NCBI GenBank assembly: GCA_002070205.1
Contig: MWCU01000048.1
Coordinates: 1-51,833 of the forward strand
DNA length: 51,833 nucleotides
Source: Firmicutes bacterium ADurb.Bin182
GTDB taxonomy: Bacteria; Bacillota; Clostridia; Christensenellales; CAG-138
Direction: 5' to 3'
Under the pieces are notes generated by a model. That model did not search any database, had not been told where the DNA came from, and was given only the letters and a program-made list of their open reading frames with translations. Below, one piece after another: positions 15,498-24,821 of this stretch; the first letter of the stretch is position 1, and every line of letters starts with the position of its first letter. The translations under genes and the position numbers were made by a program.

Positions 15498-16166
15498 TTG
15501 ATAAACGATCATCTAAACAGCGCTGTTGTCATGCTTCCGGCTGCGATGCTGGCGGCAGCTCTGGTATATTTGCCCATATTTTTTATAAGACGCAAGCGAA
15601 ACCCTGTGTTCTTATTAGCGCGGCACGCGGCGGACTATATTTTTTTGGGATGCTGCGCCATGCTGTCACAGGTCGTGTTTGGCTGGGCGACGGTTTCACC
15701 TGTTCCCAAAGAGCATTTTGTCAATTTGGATCTGTTCAAGACCTTTCGTGAAGCTTATTATGAAGGCAATAAAATCTCATCCATTCAGATCATGTTGAAT
15801 ATTCTGATGTTCCTCCCCTTTGGATTCTTATTGCCTGTCGTTTTTCCAAAAAAAATGAACAGCTTTTCACGCATTTGCGCAGTCGTGCTCACCGTTACGG
15901 TAATGATTGAAGCCATGCAGTATTTCATCGGCCGTGTAGCCGACGTCAGCGATGTTGTAACAAACTTCGCGGGAGGACTTTGCGGCTTTTCAATTTATGT
16001 TATGTTATATATGCGTTACAAGGATGAACCATCGTTTAGCCGCATATGTACAGGCCGGCTTCGTTTACCCGTATTATCCGGTCCGCTCAGCATCGGTATC
16101 ATAACGATTACGTTAGTAGCGCCGATTGCCGTAAATACTGTACTTTTTGCTTTAAGAGGAAAATAA
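15498..16166 (+). CDS. VanZ-like family membrane protein
   Basis: This is a 222-residue polytopic membrane protein with about five helices. The block QIMLNILMFLPFGFLLPVVFP followed by a helix containing IEAMQYFIGRVADVSDVVTNFAGGLCGF is the VanZ-like signature (PFG...E..Q......D..D...N..G...G). The TTG at 15498 is placed after an AGAGGTGAT ribosome binding site; the GTG at 15492 lies inside that site. VanZ gives low-level teicoplanin resistance in enterococci, but most family members are of unknown role. It marks the return to ordinary chromosomal DNA beside the Rhs island. Confidence 0.82.
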   Translation: MINDHLNSAVVMLPAAMLAAALVYLPIFFIRRKRNPVFLLARHAADYIFLGCCAMLSQVVFGWATVSPVPKEHFVNLDLFKTFREAYYEGNKISSIQIMLNILMFLPFGFLLPVVFPKKMNSFSRICAVVLTVTVMIEAMQYFIGRVADVSDVVTNFAGGLCGFSIYVMLYMRYKDEPSFSRICTGRLRLPVLSGPLSIGIITITLVAPIAVNTVLFALRGK

Positions 16167-16429
16167 GCCTCCTTACGACCGGATGGCTGCCTGTTTTAAC
16201 TGTGACACCATATATAAGGAAGGAGCAAGCATAAAAGCAAATATTTAACACGATGAGTTTTCACCTCTCGACACATACTATATTATCGCACGGCGGTAAC
16301 GGCGAAAGCATATCATGCAATAGGAGATGGGCTCCTGCTTCGCTGCCGGCGGTAATAAGCGAAGTCAACAGTTGGTAATACGGGGTGGCGCTTTGCCGCC
16401 CCATATCGGACGCGAGGAGAGTGAAAAGC

Positions 16430-17167
16430 ATGCTTGTGCGCTCTGTAGGTACTTTAGAATACGAAGCCGACATAAAAAGGCTGCTGGAACGCAGGCTTAA
16501 AATCGCAGGCTCAGAGAAAATCAAACTGAACAGTGAAGAAAACGGAAGAATCAGCGCAACCATCGAAAACGACGAGGAGCTTGAAAAATGGTGCGGGTCT
16601 ATCGCACAGCTGCTGCTGAGGGATCTTGCACATCTTGAAGTGGCCCGTATGGTCAACGAACTTCCGGTTTCACTTTCGGAAAAACATATGATTCTGCCCG
16701 AGGCAATCAATAACGCACATAAAGCCGAGCGGAACTTCGGGGTGACCCGTATGCTGGTGGAGCATTTTAAAGAAAACCCGCATTTAAATCTTGAAGGATT
16801 CATGCGTTTTCGTATGAAAGATGTACTTGCCGCATGGGAGCTCTGTGTGGACCGTGCTGCGGAAGAATGGATGCTGAAGAAGGAATACTATGAACTGATG
16901 GGCATACTGAGCGCGTTTGTCCGGATGCAGCCGCCGAGGATAAAAGAGATCTCTTTATGTCTCAATCCTGACGGAAGCTGCACGCTCATCGATGATGAAA
17001 AATCCAGGATCGATTATTCCTCCTGCGCCGGCGACGGCGTTGTGAGCGTTTTGGTGGGATTGGCTCCGGAACGGATCATCGTATATGACCTGTCAGGCGG
17101 AAAAGGAGAAGGGCTGAGCGAAGCGCTGCTCAGGGTTTTTGCGGACCGGATACGCTTCTACAGATAA
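16430..17167 (+). CDS. ytxC: YtxC-like sporulation protein
   Basis: This 245-residue soluble protein matches the YtxC family, a group found in endospore formers and named putative sporulation protein. Typical stretches are LEGFMRFRMKDVLAAWELCVDRAAEEWMLKKEYYELMGIL and a C-terminal beta-rich part with VSVLVGLAPERIIVYDLSGGKGEGL. ATG 16430 has GAGGAG about ten bases upstream; the open frame 15 codons further up has no site. A terminator follows. The molecular role of the family is unknown. The ~260 bases between VanZ and this gene contain no further gene. Confidence 0.8.
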   Translation: MLVRSVGTLEYEADIKRLLERRLKIAGSEKIKLNSEENGRISATIENDEELEKWCGSIAQLLLRDLAHLEVARMVNELPVSLSEKHMILPEAINNAHKAERNFGVTRMLVEHFKENPHLNLEGFMRFRMKDVLAAWELCVDRAAEEWMLKKEYYELMGILSAFVRMQPPRIKEISLCLNPDGSCTLIDDEKSRIDYSSCAGDGVVSVLVGLAPERIIVYDLSGGKGEGLSEALLRVFADRIRFYR

Positions 17168-17188
17168 AACCTTAATAACAACGATAAC

Positions 17189-17236
17189 AAAATCCGGGGG
17201 CAATTATATCTGTCACCGGATTTTCTATTTTTTAGA
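17189..17236 (+). terminator. Rho-independent terminator after ytxC
   Basis: AAAATCCGG (17189-17197) pairs with CCGGATTTT (17216-17224), followed by CTATTTTTT on the + strand. The A-rich left side may let it also serve hprK, which converges on it. Confidence 0.8.
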
Positions 17237-17258
17237 ATTCGATGCCAAAAGCTGTCCC

Positions 17259-18176
17259 TCATTCAGAAAGGTAGTCGCTCAAGCGCTTGCTGAACTCTTT
17301 TGCGGAGTCATAACCCATTGTTTTAAGCCTGAAGTTTCTCGCCGCGACTTCCACCACGATAGCCATGTTGCGGCCGGGTCTGACCGGCATCAATATTTTC
17401 GGTATATCAACACTCAGAATATTTATCTTTTGCTCTTCAAGTCCGAGCCTGTCATACGCCTTTCCGTCCTGCCAAAGCTCCATTTCAATAACAAGGTCAA
17501 CGGATTTTTCGAGTATGATAGCTCCCGCACCGAACATATGCCGAACGTCGATTATGCCTATGCCCCTGATTTCCGTCAAGTATCTCGTCTGTTCGGGAGC
17601 GCTTCCCGATATCCTGTCATCTGCGACTCGCGTTATCTCAACCACGTCGTCGGCAACAAGCCTGTGCCCTCTTTTTACGAGTTCAAGCGAAGTTTCGCTT
17701 TTACCCAAACCGCTGTCGCCCATAAGCATAACGCCCACGCCGTATACGTCCAGCAGCACTCCGTGGCACGTTATGGTCGGAGCGAGTTTTCGGTACATAT
17801 AGTTGGAAGCCTCTCTTATGATATGAGTGGCGGTTTTGCTGCTTAAAAAAACAGGAACGCCGTGTTCTTTCGCACAAAGGAGAAAAGCTTCCGGCGGGCG
17901 AAGGCTGCGCGTGCAAATAACGCAGGGCGGTTGGTAGCTCATGTATTTGCTCATCCGTTCAGACAGCGTATCCTCCGATAGCTCCCAAAGATAGTTCATC
18001 TCGGCATTGCCTATCAACTGGACGCGCTCATGCGCGAAATGCGTAAAATATCCCGTAAACTGAAGTCCGGGACGATAGGTATCGCTGCTTTGTATCGTGA
18101 GAAAGCCCCTGCCGGGAACAAGGCACTCAAGATCCAACTTGTGCAAAAACTCATCATTTTTGATAGTAACGCTCAT
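17259..18176 (-). CDS. hprK: HPr kinase/phosphorylase
   Basis: This 305-residue enzyme phosphorylates and dephosphorylates HPr (and Crh) on serine, the master switch of carbon catabolite repression in Firmicutes. The C-terminal catalytic domain has the P-loop GDSGLGKSE (about residues 150-158), HRLVADD and the family signature EIRGIGIIDVRHMFG. ATG 18176 with GGGAGG upstream is the start; its ATGA overlaps the stop of the HAD phosphatase gene, so the two are translationally coupled. The gene ends the uvrC-HAD-hprK operon. Length and motifs are complete. Confidence 0.95.
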   Translation of the reverse strand: MSVTIKNDEFLHKLDLECLVPGRGFLTIQSSDTYRPGLQFTGYFTHFAHERVQLIGNAEMNYLWELSEDTLSERMSKYMSYQPPCVICTRSLRPPEAFLLCAKEHGVPVFLSSKTATHIIREASNYMYRKLAPTITCHGVLLDVYGVGVMLMGDSGLGKSETSLELVKRGHRLVADDVVEITRVADDRISGSAPEQTRYLTEIRGIGIIDVRHMFGAGAIILEKSVDLVIEMELWQDGKAYDRLGLEEQKINILSVDIPKILMPVRPGRNMAIVVEVAARNFRLKTMGYDSAKEFSKRLSDYLSE

Positions 18177-18979
18177 TCTGTCCCTCCCAGCAAGCAGTTG
18201 TTTATAAGCCACGCAACGCCGTCGTCATCGCAACCGGGGGTAATCACGTCCGCGATCGCCTTTATTCTCGGCTGTGCGTTTCCGACGGCGGCGCCGAGCC
18301 CCGCCCATTCGATCATTTCCTCATCCAGAGTATTATCACCGATGGCAGCCGTTTCGTCCCGGCGGACATCCATGATCTCGCAGAGCTTTGCGAGGGCTGT
18401 GCCTTTGTTCGAGCTTATATGGTTAAATTCAATAAAAGTAGGCTTGGATGCGCTTACCTTTATGCGTCCGTCAAAGTGCTTTTGAAGCTCCGGGATAAGT
18501 TTTTCTACCCTCCCGGGTTCGGCGAACATCAGCACCTTCGGCACATTGTCCCATTTCTTTTTTCGTATGTCAGGATCGACCGTGTGCGGGATCTTAAGAG
18601 CTTCCGCGTAAGAAATAGCGACCGCGTTCTCCCGCTCATATACTATACCGCTGCCCTGATAGATTTGAGCATGCAAAGACAGGCTTACAGCCATTTCCAG
18701 TATTTCCTGCACCTGCTCGTTTTCAATGCTCGTTGTATGTAATATTTTGCCCGTTCGGGTATCGGTGATCATAGCCCCGCCGAAATTTATAATAGGGCCT
18801 TTAATGTTAAGCGCCTTCCATATATTTTGGGATCCCAGCGGATTGCGTCCCGTCGCTATCGTCACGAATACTCCTGCTTCCTGAGCTTTTCGTATTGCCT
18901 GCATATTGCAGGCAGAAATTTCGGATGTGCCGCTGAGCAGCGTATCGTCTATATCCATCGCCAGAATTTTATATTTCAT
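18173..18979 (-). CDS. Cof-type HAD family phosphatase
   Basis: This 268-residue hydrolase of the Cof/YidA type has the HAD motif I DIDDTLLSG with both aspartates, motif II in VTIATGRNP, the lysine motif in SSNKGTALAKL and motif IV GDNTLDEEM. Such enzymes dephosphorylate sugar phosphates or flavin intermediates. ATG 18979 is chosen because GAGGGG lies five bases upstream and the sequence before it is not family-like. It begins 46 bases after the uvrC stop and overlaps hprK by four bases. The substrate is unknown; the link to hprK suggests sugar-phosphate metabolism. Confidence 0.88.
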   Translation of the reverse strand: MKYKILAMDIDDTLLSGTSEISACNMQAIRKAQEAGVFVTIATGRNPLGSQNIWKALNIKGPIINFGGAMITDTRTGKILHTTSIENEQVQEILEMAVSLSLHAQIYQGSGIVYERENAVAISYAEALKIPHTVDPDIRKKKWDNVPKVLMFAEPGRVEKLIPELQKHFDGRIKVSASKPTFIEFNHISSNKGTALAKLCEIMDVRRDETAAIGDNTLDEEMIEWAGLGAAVGNAQPRIKAIADVITPGCDDDGVAWLINNCLLGGTE

Positions 18980-19025
18980 AATACCCCTCTGCCAACCAAA
19001 TATAAAAAGCCTATCACAGCGATTT

Positions 19026-20861
19026 TCAACTGTCAATCATGCGGAAATGATCGTACACGGCTTTCGCAGCGGGCCGCGTCATTCCTTTTACGGCGGCGAG
19101 CTCTTCAACGCTTGCCGCTTTTATTTTGTCAATGGTCAGAAATGCGTCAAACAATGCGCGCTTTCGGCTGCCGCCGATGCCCTCTATCCCGTCAAGCCTT
19201 GAAAACAGTGCGCTTTTCGCTCTTATGCTGCGATGATACATAATTGCGAAGCGATGCGCTTCGTCTCTGAGCCGCTGCAAAAGGTGCAATGCGGGATCGC
19301 TTCGGGAAAGAACCAGCGGTTCGGGACTGTTCGGGAGAATGATATGCTCATTGCGCTCGGCGAGACCGATTGCCGGAATATCCGGAATGCCGAATTTCTC
19401 AAGTACCGAAAGGGCGATATTCAGCTGCCCGCGCCCGCCGTCCACCACCAGAAGGTCAGGAAGCTCTGAAAACTTGTCGTCTCCTTCACGCGCCTTTTCG
19501 AACCTCCTTGTCAGCATTTCCTCCATGGCGGCCAAATCGTCGCCCTCCGTCTGCGTTTTTATCCGGAATCTTCTGTAATTTTTAGGATCCGGCTTCCCTT
19601 CGGAAAAAACGACCATGCAGCCAACCGTGTCCGTTCCGTGAATATGAGAATTGTCATAGCATTCTATGCGGCCAAGATAGTTCTCGCTGCCCACTATCGA
19701 TCCGATTTGTGCCAGAGCGCCCCCTGTCCGTTCCCATTCACGGCGCTTGAGTTCGCTCGCTTTTGACAGGTAATCCATGCCGTTGCGGTATGCCATCTCG
19801 GTCAGCTGTCTTTTATCTCCGCGGAGCGGCACGACAAGGCGTACCTTCGAGCCCCTTTTACACGACAGCCATTGAGCGATCTGTTCGGCCTCGGGTATTT
19901 CGGTGCGAACAAGTATTTCTTTGGGAATGAATCCAATGTCCGAATAATATTGCTTTATGAACGACTCGAGCACATCGCCGTCCGGTTCGCCTTCGGCGGC
20001 CATTTCGTAATGCTCCGTTCCGATAACTTTACCGCCTCTCATAAAAAGCGCGAACACAAGAACCGACGTCTCATCTCTCGCAAGCGCAAATACGTCGCGC
20101 TCGGCATAAGAAGGGGCGATGACCTGCTGTTTTTCACCTATGGCTTTTATGGAGTATATTCTGTCGCGAAGCTTCGCTGCCCGCTTGAAATCCAAATTGT
20201 CCGAAGCGGTCTGCATTTGTTCCGTCAAATCAGCGAGGACTTGACCGGTATCCCCTTCCAAAAAGGAACATATACAGTCAAGCAGCCGGTGATATTCTTC
20301 ACGCTTTACGCTTCCGGTGCACGGCGCGCAGCACCTGCCTATATGATACATCAAGCAGGGCCGCTCCCGCTTAACAATCGCTTTTCGGATGTCTTTTTTG
20401 CAGTGACGAACGGGAAAATGCTCCCGCACCACTCCGAGAGCATCCCGAAGCGCAATTGCCGATAAGTACGGACCGAGATACCTTGCCCCGTCGTCCTTGA
20501 TTCTCCTGACTACCTCAAAGCGCGGAAAATCCTGCTTCAAATCAACACGGATGTACGGAAAATGCTTGTCATCCTTTAGAAGAATGTTGTACCTGGGTTT
20601 GAATTCCTTGATGAGATTGCACTCGAGCGTCAACGCTTCCGCCTCATTGGCGGTAAGCACATATTCAAAGTCCTCTATATGGGCGACCATTGCCCGGACT
20701 TTCGGAAGCTGATTTTTTGCGGAATTAAAATACTGACGCACCCGGTTTTTTAAACTGACCGCTTTGCCGACATAGATTATCTCATTAAGGGCATTATACA
20801 TTTTATAAACGCCCGGCGCGTCCGGCAGAAGTTTTAACTTGTCCTTGATCTTTTCATTCAT
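19026..20861 (-). CDS. uvrC: UvrABC system protein C
   Basis: This 611-residue nuclease makes both cuts in nucleotide excision repair. It has the N-terminal GIY-YIG domain (APGVYKMYNALNEIIYVGKA, residues 14-33), a Cys-rich linker (CLMYHIGRCCAPC), the UvrB-interacting UVR motif (LTEQMQTASDNLDFKRAAKLRD), the RNase H-like endonuclease domain (ECYDNSHIHGTDTVG, LLVVDGGRGQ) and a C-terminal helix-hairpin-helix region. Length is normal. There is no ribosome binding site; an extended -10 box lies so close that the transcript probably starts at or next to the ATG (separate entry). It is the first gene of an operon with a HAD phosphatase and hprK. Confidence 0.96.
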   Translation of the reverse strand: MNEKIKDKLKLLPDAPGVYKMYNALNEIIYVGKAVSLKNRVRQYFNSAKNQLPKVRAMVAHIEDFEYVLTANEAEALTLECNLIKEFKPRYNILLKDDKHFPYIRVDLKQDFPRFEVVRRIKDDGARYLGPYLSAIALRDALGVVREHFPVRHCKKDIRKAIVKRERPCLMYHIGRCCAPCTGSVKREEYHRLLDCICSFLEGDTGQVLADLTEQMQTASDNLDFKRAAKLRDRIYSIKAIGEKQQVIAPSYAERDVFALARDETSVLVFALFMRGGKVIGTEHYEMAAEGEPDGDVLESFIKQYYSDIGFIPKEILVRTEIPEAEQIAQWLSCKRGSKVRLVVPLRGDKRQLTEMAYRNGMDYLSKASELKRREWERTGGALAQIGSIVGSENYLGRIECYDNSHIHGTDTVGCMVVFSEGKPDPKNYRRFRIKTQTEGDDLAAMEEMLTRRFEKAREGDDKFSELPDLLVVDGGRGQLNIALSVLEKFGIPDIPAIGLAERNEHIILPNSPEPLVLSRSDPALHLLQRLRDEAHRFAIMYHRSIRAKSALFSRLDGIEGIGGSRKRALFDAFLTIDKIKAASVEELAAVKGMTRPAAKAVYDHFRMIDS

Positions 20862-20867
20862 GCATCC

Positions 20868-20876
20868 ATTATAACA
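20868..20876 (-). promoter_or_regulatory. Extended -10 promoter of uvrC, giving a leaderless mRNA
   Basis: The minus strand reads TGTTATAAT, a perfect extended -10 (TGnTATAAT), six bases before the uvrC ATG. No good -35 lies 17 bases upstream. With start-site spacing of about seven bases, transcription begins at about 20861, the first base of the start codon, which fits the absence of a ribosome binding site. Confidence 0.6.
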
Positions 20877-20933
20877 CGCGGGAACCGCTTTCGCATTCCG
20901 TCCGTTTATTTAATGACCGGGGAGGTGCAAAAA

Positions 20934-22178
20934 ATGTTGAGAGTAATGAGGATTATGATCGCTCTGTTTCTATCGGTTGTTTTTTTGACCGGGTGCGCTC
21001 GCGTACAAAATGACGATTACGATTCCGGACTCGGGATAATCGACGTAAAAGCCGCCGAGCTTCCGAAAGGGATTCCGGATGATTCTCTGATAAAAAGCAA
21101 CAACGCATTCGGACTGAAACTCCTTGATCAGCTCGGAGACGACTGGACGGGTGCATATTCTCCCGCATCGCTTGCAATGGCGCTTCAGCTGACCATGTAC
21201 GGAGCCGACGACACGGCGAGGGCTGCCATGCGGCAAGCGATGGGCATCAGCCTTGACCAGCCCGAAATCGATTCCGGAAACGGCAAACTCCTATCCATAT
21301 TGAATGACACGAAGGGTGTATCCGTCGTGAACGCTGTATTTGCCAGCGACGATTGCGAAGTGAAGGAAGAATTTATAAAAGCGGCCGCCGATTATTACCG
21401 GGCGGCGGCGGGCAGACTGGATTTCGACGATAAGGATAAAGTGTTGAAAACCGTAAATGACTGGGTAAGCGAGAATACCTCCGGAAGGATCAAGGAGCTT
21501 TTGACCGATCTTAATCCGGATGCGCAGATGATACTGCTGAACGCTTTGGATATGGATCTGAAATGGCAGAATGCGTTTCAATCGCACAGAACTGCCGAAT
21601 CTGACTTCTTCGGCTTGAAGGCAACCGTAAAAGCGGACCTTATGAGTATGGACGGAAGCTTCCGCTATCTTAAAAAAGACGGCGGCCAGGTCTTGATGCT
21701 CCCTTATGAAAACAACGAATACTTCATGGCGGTCTATTTGCCAAAAGAAGGCCTATCCCCGGCGGAATATCTCATAAACTCAGATTTCCTATGGGAAGAG
21801 CTTGAAGAACGCGAAGGAACGCTGTATCTTCCGAAAGCGGACATCGAAACAAAATTCAGCGCGGTGGACGCGCTCAAAGCGATGGGGATGAGCGACGCTT
21901 TTCTCGGTGGGAGGGGCAGCTTCCCCGGGCTCTTGAGCGTTAAGAGCGGAGATCCCGCGCGCATCGGCCAGGTCGTTCACGCGGCAAGGCTGACGGTCGG
22001 CGAGGAAGGCACCAAAGCGTCCGCCGCGACGGCTGTTGAAATCGTTACAGAGAGCGCAGTTATGCCGCCCGAAAATGCGTTTATAATGCGCTGCGACAGG
22101 CCGTATGCTATGCAAATAATCCATTCTGATACGGGAGCCGTTATGTTTACCGCGATCGTCAACGATCTGGAAGGATGA
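20934..22178 (+). CDS. Serpin lipoprotein (serine protease inhibitor)
   Basis: This 414-residue protein has a lipoprotein signal (MRIMIALFLSVVFLTGC, lipobox LTGC) and then a full serpin fold: NAFGLKLLDQL, SPASLAMALQLTMYGA, NALDMDLKWQNAF, MLPYENNEYFMAVYLPK and FIMRCDRPYAMQIIHSDTGAVMF. The hinge EEGTKASAATAVEIV carries the small residues of inhibitory serpins. Counting from the hinge glycine puts P1 at glutamate and P1' at serine (VTES). I chose ATG 20934 for the perfect GGGGAGGTG upstream. It is probably anchored on the outer face of the membrane and traps a protease by loop insertion. A terminator follows. Confidence 0.92.
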   Translation: MLRVMRIMIALFLSVVFLTGCARVQNDDYDSGLGIIDVKAAELPKGIPDDSLIKSNNAFGLKLLDQLGDDWTGAYSPASLAMALQLTMYGADDTARAAMRQAMGISLDQPEIDSGNGKLLSILNDTKGVSVVNAVFASDDCEVKEEFIKAAADYYRAAAGRLDFDDKDKVLKTVNDWVSENTSGRIKELLTDLNPDAQMILLNALDMDLKWQNAFQSHRTAESDFFGLKATVKADLMSMDGSFRYLKKDGGQVLMLPYENNEYFMAVYLPKEGLSPAEYLINSDFLWEELEEREGTLYLPKADIETKFSAVDALKAMGMSDAFLGGRGSFPGLLSVKSGDPARIGQVVHAARLTVGEEGTKASAATAVEIVTESAVMPPENAFIMRCDRPYAMQIIHSDTGAVMFTAIVNDLEG

Positions 22179-22193
22179 TCGATTTGTCATTTA

Positions 22194-22214
22194 AAAAGTC
22201 CCTTCGGGACTTTT
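22194..22214 (+). terminator. Rho-independent terminator after the serpin gene
   Basis: The perfect nine-base stem AAAAGTCCC / GGGACTTTT has a TTC loop and lies 15 bases past the stop codon. The intergenic repeat described next begins immediately after it. Confidence 0.8.
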
Positions 22215-22219
22215 CAGCG

Positions 22220-22390
22220 TATCGAAGTAGTCTGTACAGACTTCTTCGAGTTCTACACGTCCCGTCAAACAAAGGTTTCACTCGACCTAAAATCATTCCA
22301 GGCGGCCCGAGCGAAAAGGTTTTAGCGTGGGCGTGCAAAGTGAACGGTATCGATTTACAGCCGGCTTTCCGGAACAGGTTCGGATAACGT
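22220..22390 (+). repeat. Intergenic hairpin repeat, copy 1
   Basis: The segment begins with a long hairpin whose arms are TCGAAGTAGTCT and AGACTTCTTCGA, followed by TTCTACACG. A related copy starts at 24852. Beyond the first ~40 bases, similarity continues in patches (CCTAAAATC, GCAAAGT, AGCCGG). It fills most of the gap between the serpin gene and the next gene; a TATAAT at 22418-22423 is the likely -10 for that gene. Confidence 0.6.
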
Positions 22391-22455
22391 TTCGTTTCAA
22401 TCGGTATGACGTTGTGGTATAATATGTATAATCGGGTTTTTCAGAGGATCCGGAT

Positions 22456-24339
22456 ATGCTGATGAATATTCTTTCGGTTTTATTTTTCTCGGTATTTTTG
22501 CTTTGCGGATATTATTTATCAAAGCTGCTTTTTTCGGGTCAAAAGCTGCTTGTCCTTATATGGTTCGGCGGCGTGTTCGGACTTGTCATGCTGATGTGGC
22601 TCCCTGCCCTTTTTGCCTTCGTTGTGGGCTTTACTCCGGCTGCGCAGCTGCTTGCACTGGGTCCAGTCCTTCTTATCGGCGGCTTAAGCTTTATTAAAGG
22701 CACAAAAGCATTCGAAAAACCCGAGTTTGACCGCAATGACAAAAAAGCCGCGTATGTTTTGATACCCCTCTTTTTGGTCGGTTTCTATTTATTCCTGACG
22801 CATACTATAGAGCCCGCGGGCGACGGATCGCTCCATGTCGGCCAGTCTACATTCGGAGACCTCAGCCTGCATCTCGGCCTCGTGACCAGCCTTAGTGGTC
22901 AGGGTACATTCCCCCCGGTATATTCGATTTTTCCGGATACTTTGGTCGGTTATCCTTTTCTTTGCGACAGCGTCAGCGCCACTTTTTTGGCATTGGGAGC
23001 GTCATTGAGGTTTTCCATGCTTCTGCCGTCCGTAGCCGCATACGCGCTTGTGCTTATCGGCGTGTGGAATTTCTTTAATGACTGGCTCAAAAAAGGAAAC
23101 GCTGCTATACTTGCGCTGCTTTTTTTCTTTATCGGCGGAGGTTTCGGTTTCGCTTACTTTTTCGATCTTGCAAAAAGCGGTCACCTCAGCCTTGAGCGTA
23201 TATTTACGGGATTTTATCAGACGCCGACCAACATTCCGAGCATCGGGCTGCGCTGGGTAAACCCGATTGCCGATATGCTCGTTCCCCAGCGCGCAACGCT
23301 TTTCGGTTGGACAGTATTGTTCCCGTGCCTTTTCCTCCTTCGCCGCGCTGCATTCGATGACGGAGATTCCCGGCGCTATTTTGCGGTGCTGGGCGTCCTT
23401 GCAGGGAGCCTGCCTTTAATCCATACTCATTCCTTTCTCTCGCTCGGCATAGTAAGCGCCGTGTACCTTTTCGATTCGCTGTGGCATATTGGCAGGCAAA
23501 GATTTAAAGGATGGGTTATTTACGCTGTTATTGTTGCGGTATTGGCTTCTCCTCAACTTTTTGCATTCACGTTCAGGCAGGCGCAAAGCTTTTTGAAATT
23601 CCATTTCAACTGGGCAAACGACACCGACAGTTACCTTTGGTTTTACATTAAAAACCTTGGATTGATATTTCTGTTTTTGCCCGCCGCATTTATCATGGCG
23701 GATAATAAGGATAAGCGGATTTACATCGGCGCGCTTTTTGTGTTTGCGGCGGCGGAACTTATTCAATTCCAGCCGAACCCTTACGATAACAATAAGCTCC
23801 TTTTCGTCTGGTTTGCGTTTACCTGTGGATTGATTGCAAAAGAGCTGTGCGTTATCGAAGAAAAGCTCAAAGGCCTTCGCGGACTTGCCGTTCTATGCGC
23901 TACCGTGCTTATTCCCGTATTCATTTCGGGTCTTTTGACGCTCGGCAGGGAGATTGTTTCCGATTATGAACTGTTCGGAGCGAATCAGGTAGAAGCGGCA
24001 GCCTACATCAATGAGAATGCGGAAAAGGACGCGACTGTGCTCACAGCGTTCAACCACAATAACGCGGTGGCGTCGCTTACCGGCCGAAATATCGTCTGCG
24101 GCACGGACACTTTTTTATATTTTCACGGCTTGGATACCGCAAAGCGCCGCGCGGATGTCAACGATATGTTTGCCCGGCCGGACTCTTCACAAGAGCTGTT
24201 TGAAAAATATGATGTGGATTATATTTATGTAGGAAGTTATGAACGGCAGGAATTCGACGTCAACGAATCCTATTTCAGCCGTCATTTCATCAAGGCATAT
24301 GAAAACGAGGAGGTTACGATTTACAGTATAAAGCGATAA
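22456..24339 (+). CDS. Large polytopic membrane protein, GT-C glycosyltransferase-like
   Basis: This 627-residue protein has about 12 hydrophobic helices and a soluble C-terminal domain of about 120 residues (from QVEAAAYINENAEKDATVL onward). The first large extracytoplasmic loop has GDLSLHLGLVTSL, an acidic motif placed as in GT-C glycosyltransferases that use lipid-linked sugar donors, and PQRATLFGWTVLFP follows a later loop. AGAGGA lies about eight bases before the ATG, and TATAAT at 22418-22423 gives a promoter. I infer transfer of a sugar to a cell-surface acceptor; the specific family and donor are not recognised. It stands alone. Confidence 0.65.
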   Translation: MLMNILSVLFFSVFLLCGYYLSKLLFSGQKLLVLIWFGGVFGLVMLMWLPALFAFVVGFTPAAQLLALGPVLLIGGLSFIKGTKAFEKPEFDRNDKKAAYVLIPLFLVGFYLFLTHTIEPAGDGSLHVGQSTFGDLSLHLGLVTSLSGQGTFPPVYSIFPDTLVGYPFLCDSVSATFLALGASLRFSMLLPSVAAYALVLIGVWNFFNDWLKKGNAAILALLFFFIGGGFGFAYFFDLAKSGHLSLERIFTGFYQTPTNIPSIGLRWVNPIADMLVPQRATLFGWTVLFPCLFLLRRAAFDDGDSRRYFAVLGVLAGSLPLIHTHSFLSLGIVSAVYLFDSLWHIGRQRFKGWVIYAVIVAVLASPQLFAFTFRQAQSFLKFHFNWANDTDSYLWFYIKNLGLIFLFLPAAFIMADNKDKRIYIGALFVFAAAELIQFQPNPYDNNKLLFVWFAFTCGLIAKELCVIEEKLKGLRGLAVLCATVLIPVFISGLLTLGREIVSDYELFGANQVEAAAYINENAEKDATVLTAFNHNNAVASLTGRNIVCGTDTFLYFHGLDTAKRRADVNDMFARPDSSQELFEKYDVDYIYVGSYERQEFDVNESYFSRHFIKAYENEEVTIYSIKR

Positions 24340-24489
24340 AAGCATATCCTTTCATGATTGTGTATCGGTACCGGCGGTTATAAGCTATCCATGCGTTATT
24401 CACAACAAAATCCGCCCATTCATATATTATAGAAACAACATATACCAAAAAACCGGTGTATACACAATCTATAAAGGAGATGGATGTCA

Positions 24490-24807
24490 ATGAGTCAAAA
24501 TTCGGATTTTTTACAACGCGGTCATGATCTAGAAGATCATATCGGCGAAACCGTAACGATATTCACTACAAGCGGAGGAGAGTCAGGCAGCGGTTTCACG
24601 GGAGTGATCATCAATGTGAATGATGACTTCGTGCGTCTCGTAACCCGAATCGGGCCTCCGCCGGGCTGCGCGCTCGGAAACGCTTGCTGCGACAGGTTCA
24701 ACAGAAGATTCCATGACCGCTTTGACAGAGGTTTTGTGCGTTCCGTAGGCTCGGTCATAGTTATTCCGCTTGACAGGATTGCGGCAGTCGTGTTCAACTC
24801 AGTCTGA
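24490..24807 (+). CDS. Small conserved protein of spore-former type, unknown function
   Basis: This ~105-residue protein has a central beta-rich stretch (HIGETVTIFTTSGGESGSGFTGVIINVNDDFVRLVTRIG) that looks like a small Sm/Lsm-like barrel, interrupted by a Cys- and Arg-rich insertion (GCALGNACCDRFNRRFHDRFDRG). It ends in a second strand pair (SVIVIPLDRIAAVVFNSV). AAAGGAG lies ten bases before ATG 24490; ATG 24484 is the alternative. The upstream A+T-rich region (ACATATAC...GTATACACAAT) could be a sporulation-sigma promoter, but that is weak. Small proteins of this kind occur near spore-coat genes; I cannot assign a role. Confidence 0.6.
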   Translation: MSQNSDFLQRGHDLEDHIGETVTIFTTSGGESGSGFTGVIINVNDDFVRLVTRIGPPPGCALGNACCDRFNRRFHDRFDRGFVRSVGSVIVIPLDRIAAVVFNSV

Positions 24808-24821
24808 TAACATAAGGATCA

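Noticed and set aside
16261..16803. Frame of 180 codons on the - strand
   Set aside because: It overlaps ytxC antisense and is Ser-rich without domain or start site.
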